Part shown: piece after piece, positions 53,180-59,579 of the stretch | Numbering within the stretch: the stretch's first letter is position 1 | Layout of the letters: the number at the start of each line of letters is the position of its first letter | Program-made: the position numbers and the translations under genes | Assembly: GCA_965230665.1 (NCBI GenBank) | Contig: CBDDLM010000004.1 | Coordinates: 992,001 to 1,056,000, forward strand | Direction of reading: 5' to 3' | DNA from: JAGNRR01 sp965230665 | GTDB taxonomy: Bacteria > Bacteroidota > Bacteroidia > Chitinophagales > Chitinophagaceae | DNA: 64,000 bases | Notes under the pieces: generated by a model | What the model saw: only the letters and a program-made list of their open reading frames with translations | Told to the model about the DNA's origin: nothing | Database searches by the model: none

Positions 53180-53817
53180 GGTTGCAATCTAACTCGGTCC
53201 CACTGCCCCTCTTTTTTGCTATAAAGTAATCGATCATGCATTCGTCCTTCACGTCCTTGCCAAAACTCTATTTCTAAAGGGTTTAATATATAACCGCCCC
53301 AATGCTTAGGCATTTCAGGTTTAATTGTTTTGTATTGCTCTTGCACATCCTTGAACTTCTTTTCTAAAGCCTCACGAGATTCAACAATTGAACTTTGTGC
53401 AGAAGCAATCGCTCCACACTGACTATCAATAGGGCGTGTTGAAAAATATGCCTGAGCTACTTCAACCGTTGCTCTCTTGATCATTCCACGTATACGTACT
53501 TGTCTCTCAAGTTCTTTCCAAAGAAAAACAAGGGCAGCACGTGGATTGGCCTCTAAGTCTCTACCTTTCGAACTATTATAGTTTGTAAAAAAGAGAAAGC
53601 CTTCTTGATCGAATGATTTTAGTAATACGATCCTGGCGTCAGGTACATTATTATGGCTTGTGGCCAAAGTCATGGCATTAGGCTCAAAAATATCTTCTTG
53701 CTTGGCATCATTAAACCAATCATTAAACTGCTCTATGGCGTCTATATGAGCAGTCTCCTCATTTAAAGAGCTCAATGTATAATTCTGTCTTAGTTTACTT
53801 ATTTCGTCTCGTAACAT
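53176..53817 (-). CDS. pdxH: Pyridoxine/pyridoxamine 5'-phosphate oxidase
   Basis: 213 residues; LRQNYTLSSLNEE at the start and NAMTLATSHNNVPDARIVLLKSFDQEGFLFFTNY, SRKGRDL-like and EFWQGREGRMHDRL blocks are PdxH family positions, including the FMN and substrate residues at the C-terminus. It makes pyridoxal 5'-phosphate in the cytosol. The start at 53817 is directly preceded by the T-run of a hairpin (53818-53846), leaving no leader for a ribosome-binding site, so expression must cope with that structure. Confidence 0.95.
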   Translation of the reverse strand: MLRDEISKLRQNYTLSSLNEETAHIDAIEQFNDWFNDAKQEDIFEPNAMTLATSHNNVPDARIVLLKSFDQEGFLFFTNYNSSKGRDLEANPRAALVFLWKELERQVRIRGMIKRATVEVAQAYFSTRPIDSQCGAIASAQSSIVESREALEKKFKDVQEQYKTIKPEMPKHWGGYILNPLEIEFWQGREGRMHDRLLYSKKEGQWDRVRLQP

Positions 53818-53846
53818 AAAAAAACTGAATACAAAGGTATTCAGTT
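53818..53846 (-). terminator. Terminator/attenuator touching the pdxH start codon
   Basis: AACTGAATAC (53823-53832) pairs perfectly with GTATTCAGTT (53837-53846) around four bases; on the minus strand seven T follow and the next bases are the pdxH ATG. It ends the 42-residue gene upstream and could act as an attenuator for pdxH. Confidence 0.8.
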
Positions 53847-53873
53847 CTTAGAATATATTAATTGATAAATATC

Positions 53874-54002
53874 TTATTCTGACTTCAGGTAGTTCTTCAT
53901 ACAAAAAAGAATCCCTAATGTGATTACCGCACTATAAAAGTAACAACCAAAGGTTCCGATTGCATCACCAACAGAAATAACAGATAAAATTGAATCTAAC
54001 AT
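53874..54002 (-). CDS. 42-residue single-helix membrane protein
   Basis: Complete reading frame of 42 residues from ATG at 54002 to TAA at 53874. It starts MLDSILSVISVGDAIG, has a long hydrophobic run with Gly, Cys and Tyr (about 8-35) and ends in a basic MKNYLKSE, so one inner-membrane helix with a cytosolic charged tail is expected. A perfect -7 box lies 19 bp upstream and a terminator 27 bp after the stop, so it has its own transcription unit. No known family recognised. Confidence 0.65.
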   Translation of the reverse strand: MLDSILSVISVGDAIGTFGCYFYSAVITLGILFCMKNYLKSE

Positions 54003-54021
54003 AGTTCTTTATTTTGCGTTG

Positions 54022-54029
54022 CAAATATA
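54022..54029 (-). promoter_or_regulatory. -7 box TATATTTG of the 42-residue gene
   Basis: Perfect TAnnTTTG match on the minus strand, 19 bp before the ATG at 54002. No clear -33 TTG at 19-22 bp upstream. Confidence 0.6.
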
Positions 54030-54044
54030 GTTTCAAAAATGAAT

Positions 54045-54710
54045 TTACTCTCTTTTGGTATGACGAAATTTAAAGACAAACCCAGCCTGAATAATTGATT
54101 TCCCATAACCTGCTTCTACATAAAATGCATTACGTTGTCTGAAATACAAGCGATACCCTAAAGTAATTTCTGCCGCAAAAGGCCCAGGGTGCTTAAAAGA
54201 AGAATTAAAGGTTGTATCCTCAGGTCCATAATTAGTGAAATCCTCAGAATCCCAATAGTTATAACCCATACCTCCTCCTATATAGAAGTCCGAACGAGCA
54301 GTAACTATCCAATGATAGTTTAAGCGTAACATTGCGGATACATCATGTAGTTTGGTTCCATATCTGAACCACAACTCGCGTTGATGATAAGCATCGAAAC
54401 GGAGTTCTTCCCAATCTGAAGTATATTGGATATATGTTGCCGAAAGACCAATACTTAACTGGCGCGTTAGGCCATATTCAGCTTTGAAAATAAAAGGGCC
54501 AACACCCTCTACTCTATAGGCATTTCTATCCTTATTAAAGTTAAATCTGCGATCATCGAGTCTCGGAAAACCGTAACCGTAAGACATATGAATCTGTCCA
54601 CGATCGTGAGCCTTGGTGTCCCAGAAATAGTCGAAGCGATCCGCACGAGCTTCATCAGCAAATAAACTACCTACAAAAAGAAATATCAAGAATAAAGTAA
54701 GCTTGCGCAT
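54045..54710 (-). CDS. Outer-membrane beta-barrel protein of unknown function
   Basis: 221 residues. Signal peptide (about 1-23, ending EARA), then alternating barrel strands: GQIHMSYGYGFPRL, GPFIFKAEYGLTRQLSIGLSATYIQY, AMLRLNYHW, SDFYIGGGMGYNYW, PFAAEITLGYRLYF and the closing AGFVFKFRHTKRE. About ten strands of the OmpW/OMP_b-brl type. The function is not known. It has a TTATTTTG box at about 54733-54740 upstream and lies between two other leftward single genes. Confidence 0.75.
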   Translation of the reverse strand: MRKLTLFLIFLFVGSLFADEARADRFDYFWDTKAHDRGQIHMSYGYGFPRLDDRRFNFNKDRNAYRVEGVGPFIFKAEYGLTRQLSIGLSATYIQYTSDWEELRFDAYHQRELWFRYGTKLHDVSAMLRLNYHWIVTARSDFYIGGGMGYNYWDSEDFTNYGPEDTTFNSSFKHPGPFAAEITLGYRLYFRQRNAFYVEAGYGKSIIQAGFVFKFRHTKRE

Positions 54711-54846
54711 AGTCCTTTAATTAAATAAATACCAAAATAATGAAATTATACGGATAAAAGGAAATTATGTGGTGAGAATGTTTAACAGATCAATAAGAGT
54801 ACTTCCTATTCTAAGAAATTAGCAACAAACCAGCCAACAGAAATCC

Positions 54847-55458
54847 TTATAATAACAGTTCTCCTTTTCCTTCTCTTAGGATCTCAAAATCGCCATTTCT
54901 ACAGTCTACGACCGTAGAGCTCTCTATACCACCATGCCCTGTGCTCAACATAGCATCAATATGACTTTCAAATTTGTGATATATAATATCTGGTGAGGTC
55001 ATTTCTTCTAAATCCTCATCTTCGGGCAAGGACGTGCTTATAATAGGATGACCAAATTCTTGTAATAATAGATGACAGATTTTGTTATCCGGAACGCGAA
55101 TTCCTACGGTCGTTTTGTTTCGAGTGATCAGCTTAGGTACTTCTTTACTCGCCGAAAGTATAAAAGTAAACGGACCCGGAAGATTCGAATTCAATACCCT
55201 AAAAACAGGCGTAGAGATACTTTTCGCAAACTGACTCAAATGACTTAAATCTGAACATATAAAGGAAAAATTAGCCTTCTTTAAAGGAATATTTTTAAAT
55301 TGACAGAGACGCTCAATAGCTTTCTTATTATAAATATCACACCCCACACCATAAACTGTATCCGTAGGGTAGATCAGCAAACCTCCCTGTTTTAAGACAT
55401 CAACGGCCTCGTTGATTTTACGCATATCAGGATTATCCTCAAATACTTCTAGCAACAT
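54847..55458 (-). CDS. YrdC/TsaC-family threonylcarbamoyl-AMP synthase-like protein
   Basis: 203 residues. GGLLIYPTDTVYGVGCDI (about 25-42), the KKANFSFICSDL stretch and LPGPFTFILSAS (about 92-103), then VGIRVPDNKICHLLL and STVVDCRNGDFEILREG, are YrdC-domain landmarks. TsaC/Sua5 makes threonylcarbamoyl-AMP for tRNA t6A; the close YciO branch may have another role. The single-domain length fits TsaC or YciO. Its predicted -7 box ends 4 bp before the ATG, so the mRNA should be leaderless. Confidence 0.85.
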   Translation of the reverse strand: MLLEVFEDNPDMRKINEAVDVLKQGGLLIYPTDTVYGVGCDIYNKKAIERLCQFKNIPLKKANFSFICSDLSHLSQFAKSISTPVFRVLNSNLPGPFTFILSASKEVPKLITRNKTTVGIRVPDNKICHLLLQEFGHPIISTSLPEDEDLEEMTSPDIIYHKFESHIDAMLSTGHGGIESSTVVDCRNGDFEILREGKGELLL

Positions 55459-55462
55459 ACTG

Positions 55463-55482
55463 CAAAGGTAATCTTATATTTG
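55463..55482. promoter_or_regulatory. Two back-to-back -7 boxes 4 bp apart
   Basis: TACCTTTG on the minus strand (55470-55463) serves the gene starting at 55458, and TATATTTG on the plus strand (55475-55482) the gene starting at 55490. Both are perfect TAnnTTTG boxes with only 4 bp between them. Distances to the start codons are 4 and 7 bp, so both mRNAs should be leaderless or nearly so, and two polymerases cannot bind at once. Confidence 0.65.
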
Positions 55483-55489
55483 AAAGCTC

Positions 55490-56698
55490 ATGGGTCGCAA
55501 ACTAAACCGAGAAAGTGTATGGCTACTATTTATTTGCTTCACGCTAGGTAGCTTTGCGTTTAGTGAACGGATAAACTCTTGGGGAGTCATTCTTCTTGGC
55601 GTGTTCTTCTTAGCTGATCGGAAACTGATACAAAAGATAAAAAAACGCCACCTTGAAAAAAAAATATTGGTACCCGTCGGGTTCTTTCTACTCTACTTGA
55701 TTTTTTATTTCTTTTCGGATAAGACCAATACCGCAGAACATGCCTTGTTCTCTAAATTTACGTTCCTTTTACTTCCCCTCATTTTTTATTATGAAAATTA
55801 TTTCTCTAAAAGAAATGAGCGCGTGATACTCTATGTTTTCAGTATTGCCCTAAGTATTGGTTTTCTTTACGAATTATCCATTTCCCTGTATACAAACTAT
55901 TTCAATTCGGAAAACCCAAGGCTTATTGTGGCTTTTAATAGAATGGAAGTTTCTAAAGCCATTATGCACCCAGGTTACTACTCGAACTACTTTATGTTCG
56001 GTATCATCTGGCATTATTTTCACGGCAATAAGTTTCGTGCGGCGTTTATAGCCTTATTTACATTTGCGCTTATCTTATTGCTTTCTAGAATCGTGCTCAT
56101 ATTCTACATTATATTTATTGTCTATGTGGCGTACCAATTTGTAAGACAATCAGCTAAGCCACTAGTTTCAATATTTTATATGCTTCTCACTGTCTTAGTC
56201 GGAGGGTTTTGCTTGTATCAAATTCCTACCATCAAATCCAGAGTCAATGAGACCATTTTTAAAATTAATAATACTTCGAAAGAAGTTGACATATCATCCG
56301 CTACTGACTCACGCCGTATCACATATGCAGAAGAAATAAAACTAATTTATGCCAGGCCATTATTGGGCTATGGTCTTGGTAACTCAACGACTACACTAAG
56401 GAAACATTTATATAATGAAGGTTACGTAAAGTTAAGCGAGGGGATGAATAACCACAATCAATATTTCAAAATTTGGATGCAACTAGGCGTCATTGGCCTC
56501 GTATCCCTCGTCTTTCTTTTGACGTTTCTCTTGCGGTATTTCAAAAAAGAACAGCTTCATGTTGCTTTTTGGTTTACCATAATGGTAGTAATTGGACTTC
56601 TCACCGATGACATGCTTGAAATTCAAGCCGGAATCGTCTTTTTCGTATTGATCTGGAGTCTGTATTTAACGCAGAAGAATGCTATTGAGAATCCGTAA
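55490..56698 (+). CDS. O-antigen-ligase-like membrane protein
   Basis: 402 residues with about eleven hydrophobic helices. The periplasmic loop around residues 270-325 (LIYARPLLGYGLGNSTTTLRKHL with NHNQYFKIWMQLGVIG after it) is the Wzy_C/WaaL pattern, in which the conserved Arg and His act in glycan transfer. Ligases and polymerases of this family cannot be told apart by sequence alone. It should act at the periplasmic side of the inner membrane, attaching or polymerising surface glycan. The last 17 bp overlap the response-regulator gene on the other strand. Confidence 0.85.
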   Translation: MGRKLNRESVWLLFICFTLGSFAFSERINSWGVILLGVFFLADRKLIQKIKKRHLEKKILVPVGFFLLYLIFYFFSDKTNTAEHALFSKFTFLLLPLIFYYENYFSKRNERVILYVFSIALSIGFLYELSISLYTNYFNSENPRLIVAFNRMEVSKAIMHPGYYSNYFMFGIIWHYFHGNKFRAAFIALFTFALILLLSRIVLIFYIIFIVYVAYQFVRQSAKPLVSIFYMLLTVLVGGFCLYQIPTIKSRVNETIFKINNTSKEVDISSATDSRRITYAEEIKLIYARPLLGYGLGNSTTTLRKHLYNEGYVKLSEGMNNHNQYFKIWMQLGVIGLVSLVFLLTFLLRYFKKEQLHVAFWFTIMVVIGLLTDDMLEIQAGIVFFVLIWSLYLTQKNAIENP

Positions 56699-57392
56699 AC
56701 TTATACCCAACCCCTCTAATACTATGAAAGAACTCAGGATTTCTAGAGTCCTGCTCAAAATACTTTCTAAATGTCAAAACGAAATTATCAATAGTGCGCG
56801 TGCTTGGATAAACGTTATAACCCCAAACGGTTTTCAAAATCCTTTCACGCGTTACAACCTCATTTTTACTTTCCACCAAAAGTTTTAGAAGCATTAATTC
56901 TTTTTTCGTAAGTGTATGTACCTCACCATTTTTATCGATACATTCTTGCGCTTGGAAGTCAATTCTATTCGGTCCAAAACTTATTTCGTTTACGACCTTT
57001 CCGTTACTATGAATTTGTACATTCTTTTCAATAAGCTTTTCTACACGAAGAAGAAGTTCTTCAAGATTAAACGGTTTTGTCATATAATCGTCGCCGCCTC
57101 TTTTCAATCCTGCGACACGATCTGCTCCAGTATCCTTTGCCGATAAAAACATAATGGGTACATCATTGTTTTGTACCCGAATGGTTTCGCAAACTGTTAA
57201 GCCATCCATTTCTGGAAGCATAATATCCAATAAAATACAATCAAAGTGTTCGTTCTTAAACGTATGAATAGCTTGTTTACCCGTCTCCGCTACTGATACA
57301 TCATAACCTTCCAATTCAAGGTTTAACTTAAGTGCATCACTTAAACTTTTCTCATCTTCTACTACTAATATTGCTGGTTTTGATTTTCTCAT
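56682..57392 (-). CDS. OmpR/PhoB-family response regulator
   Basis: 236 residues. Receiver domain with acidic pair at 12-13, phosphoacceptor Asp56 (LLDIMLPEMDG) and Lys104 (TKPF); C-terminal winged helix with LTKKELMLLKLL, VVTRERILKTVWG and the family end SIRGVGYKF. It is downstream of its sensor kinase by 18 bp. Target genes are unknown. Its 3' end overlaps the O-antigen-ligase-like gene by 17 bp. Confidence 0.96.
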   Translation of the reverse strand: MRKSKPAILVVEDEKSLSDALKLNLELEGYDVSVAETGKQAIHTFKNEHFDCILLDIMLPEMDGLTVCETIRVQNNDVPIMFLSAKDTGADRVAGLKRGGDDYMTKPFNLEELLLRVEKLIEKNVQIHSNGKVVNEISFGPNRIDFQAQECIDKNGEVHTLTKKELMLLKLLVESKNEVVTRERILKTVWGYNVYPSTRTIDNFVLTFRKYFEQDSRNPEFFHSIRGVGYKFTDSQ

Positions 57393-57410
57393 ATAGGGTA
57401 TTAAATTAGA

Positions 57411-58376
57411 CTAACGAAATACGATTTCAAAGATAGAACCTTGTGGTTCATTGTTTCTCACCGAAATGTCATATTTGAATAACTGCACAACCTTTTTTAC
57501 TAAGCTTAAACCGATACCCGTGCCTTGAGATTTACGAGTATTCTCATTGCCAATTCTATAGAATTTGTCGAAAATCAACTTCTTCTCTTCATCGGCAACA
57601 CCGACACCTTCATCGATGACCTGTAGTTTTGGCTTATCATTTTCCATAAAGAGCTTTAGTTCAATGACTTTATCTACAGGACTATATTTATGCGCATTCT
57701 GCAACAAGTTTGATATCACTAATTGCCAAAGTGCAGCATCTCCCTTTATTTTAACGGTTTCCTCTAGTGCTGAGTCTACCTTTAGTTCACGTTGTTCAAT
57801 TGTTTCCATGAAGTCCTCGGCACTTTGCAAAGCCATCTCATTTAAGTTACACTCCGATTGAAACAACTTCTTCCCACCATCCTCAAGCTGCGTACTTACC
57901 AAAATATTGTTACATAAATTGCTTAAGCGTTTTGCCTCTCGTTCGCTACTCTTGAGCAGTTTCCTTTGCATATCAGGAGGAACAGCTCTACGCAACATAG
58001 TCTGCAGGTTTAGAATAACCCCCGCCAAAGGTGTTTTTAGCTCATGGGTAACGCTCATCATAAAGTTTCGTTGAAGCTTGGTGAGCTGAATTTGTTTATG
58101 AAAAGCGCGATAAACAAAAAATGCACTAATCAAAATCACCAATAAAAATGTTCCTCCTTCTCCCCAATATTGGAGGGTACGCCTCCTTTTTTTATCCGTT
58201 ACATCAAAAATTGCCTGATTATATTCTTCTTTCGAAAGCACAGATCGTTTTAGATTGATAACCTGCTTTTCAAGTTTATAAATTTCTTTACTTTTCTTTT
58301 GGAGTGAGTAGCCCCAAAAAAGTATCGCTGATATTACATAAAGAAACAATACGGTATAGGCTATTGTAAAACGCAC
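57411..58376 (-). CDS. Sensor histidine kinase
   Basis: 321 residues from a GTG at 58376. Two membrane helices (about 4-23 and 74-91) bracket a short sensor segment (about 24-73) rich in Lys and Glu, which is too small for a large ligand domain. H-box SVTHELKTPL with His111, N-box NLLQNAHKYSP, G1 DEGVGVADEEKKLIFDKFYR and G2 GTGIGLSLVKKV are intact. It phosphorylates the regulator encoded 18 bp downstream. A perfect -7 box lies 4 bp before the start codon, so this message too is expected to be leaderless. Confidence 0.93.
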   Translation of the reverse strand: MRFTIAYTVLFLYVISAILFWGYSLQKKSKEIYKLEKQVINLKRSVLSKEEYNQAIFDVTDKKRRRTLQYWGEGGTFLLVILISAFFVYRAFHKQIQLTKLQRNFMMSVTHELKTPLAGVILNLQTMLRRAVPPDMQRKLLKSSEREAKRLSNLCNNILVSTQLEDGGKKLFQSECNLNEMALQSAEDFMETIEQRELKVDSALEETVKIKGDAALWQLVISNLLQNAHKYSPVDKVIELKLFMENDKPKLQVIDEGVGVADEEKKLIFDKFYRIGNENTRKSQGTGIGLSLVKKVVQLFKYDISVRNNEPQGSIFEIVFR

Positions 58377-58380
58377 GAAA

Positions 58381-58388
58381 CAAAAGTA
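58381..58388 (-). promoter_or_regulatory. -7 box TACTTTTG of the histidine-kinase gene
   Basis: Perfect TAnnTTTG on the minus strand, 4 bp before the GTG start at 58376, giving a predicted leaderless mRNA. It is back to back with the metH promoter (58401-58433). Confidence 0.6.
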
Positions 58389-58400
58389 ATACTAAAAGAA

Positions 58401-58433
58401 TTTGCTATAGATTATTTTTCATGCATACCTTTG
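58401..58433 (+). promoter_or_regulatory. Complete promoter of metH (-33 TTTG, -7 TACCTTTG)
   Basis: TTTG (58401-58404), 21 bp, then TACCTTTG (58426-58433): the only case in the window where I see both elements at near-consensus spacing (TTTG-N19-TAnnTTTG). Transcription should start at about 58438-58441, exactly where the SAM-II-like pseudoknot begins. Confidence 0.75.
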
Positions 58434-58440
58434 TGACTCA

Positions 58441-58493
58441 CTTGGCAGATTTGTTTATTGTTCGGCCAAGGAATAAAACCTGAACTAATAAAC
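58441..58493 (+). promoter_or_regulatory. SAM-II-type riboswitch in the metH leader
   Basis: P1 is CTTGGC (58441-58446) with GCCAAG (58465-58470). The loop starts with AGATTT (58447-58452), as in SAM-II. GTTTATTGTTC of the loop (58453-58463) pairs with GAAC-T-AATAAAC (58482-58493), forming an 11-bp pseudoknot helix with a single bulged U (58486), matching the ligand-contacting bulge of SAM-II. Loop 3 contains GAATAAA (58471-58477), matching the SAM-II AAUAAA. CTGAACT (58480-58486) can alternatively pair with AGTTCAG (58525-58531), a possible switch partner between aptamer and start codon (58548). Confidence 0.75.
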
Positions 58494-58547
58494 ATTTCTC
58501 AATTCATTTTTTGCGAAATCGAACAGTTCAGTTTAAAACAAAATTGA

Positions 58548-59549
58548 ATGAATATGACTTTGCAAGAACTACTGGAAAAACAGATCGTTATCATTGATGG
58601 TGCTATGGGCACAATGATTCAGCGACACAATTTGGAAGAAGCTGATTATCGCGGCGAACGATTCAAGGACTGGCACTGTGATGTTAAAGGGAACAACGAT
58701 TTGTTAAGTATTACGCAACCTGAGCTTATTAAGAATATTCACCTTGAATATTTAAGATCTGGCGCTCATATTATTGAAACAAATACATTTAATGGTCAGC
58801 GCATTTCTATGGCCGATTATGAAATGGAAGATTTATCTTTCGAAATAAATAAAGCCGCTGCTCAATGTGCACGAAAGGCTTGTTTAGAATTTGCTCAAGA
58901 ATCAAAAAGACCAACATTCGTAGCAGGTGCCATAGGCCCAACCAATAAAACACTTTCACTGTCACCTGATGTAAACAACCCAGGTTATAGAGCAGTAACC
59001 TTTGATGAAATAGAACAAGCTTATTTCGAACAGGTTGCCGGTCTCGTTGAAGGGGGTGTTGATATCATTATGATTGAAACAATATTTGATACTCTTAATG
59101 CCAAGGCAGCAATCTTTGCAACGAAACGATATTTCGACGAACAAAATATAGAGCTCCCCATCATGATTTCCGGAACTATTACAGATAATAGCGGGCGGAC
59201 ATTAAGTGGTCAAACTTTGGATGCATTTTATTACTCAATACAACATACCCAACCAATTTCTGTTGGTCTAAACTGTGCACTAGGAGGAGAACAAATGCGT
59301 CCTTTTATCACGAACCTTTCTAAAATTGCCGATTGCTATGTTAGCGCATATCCCAACGCAGGATTGCCAAACGCTATGGGTGAATATGATGAAACGCCTG
59401 ATTTCACGGCAGGTATAATCAAAAGTTGGGCTGAACAAGGACTGATCAATATTGTTGGCGGTTGCTGCGGAACGACACCTGCACATATCGCAGCCATCGC
59501 ACAAGCAGTTCGAACTATAACACCTAGAAAACTAAAAGAACTGGTTTAG
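58548..59549 (+). CDS. metH: MetH N-terminal module: homocysteine methyltransferase
   Basis: 333 residues. GAMGTMIQRHNLEEADYRGERF at the start, ETNTFNGQRISMADYEME and the zinc Cys in LNCALGG (about 242) and VGGCCGTTP (about 305-306) are the homocysteine-binding module of cobalamin-dependent methionine synthase. In E. coli MetH this module is the first quarter of one chain; here it is a separate protein, followed 30 bp later by the rest. It takes the methyl group from methylcobalamin bound to the second protein. A SAM-II-like leader precedes it. Confidence 0.93.
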   Translation: MNMTLQELLEKQIVIIDGAMGTMIQRHNLEEADYRGERFKDWHCDVKGNNDLLSITQPELIKNIHLEYLRSGAHIIETNTFNGQRISMADYEMEDLSFEINKAAAQCARKACLEFAQESKRPTFVAGAIGPTNKTLSLSPDVNNPGYRAVTFDEIEQAYFEQVAGLVEGGVDIIMIETIFDTLNAKAAIFATKRYFDEQNIELPIMISGTITDNSGRTLSGQTLDAFYYSIQHTQPISVGLNCALGGEQMRPFITNLSKIADCYVSAYPNAGLPNAMGEYDETPDFTAGIIKSWAEQGLINIVGGCCGTTPAHIAAIAQAVRTITPRKLKELV

Positions 59550-59579
59550 TTACCAGTAAAAACTGTAAGTAATACTAGT

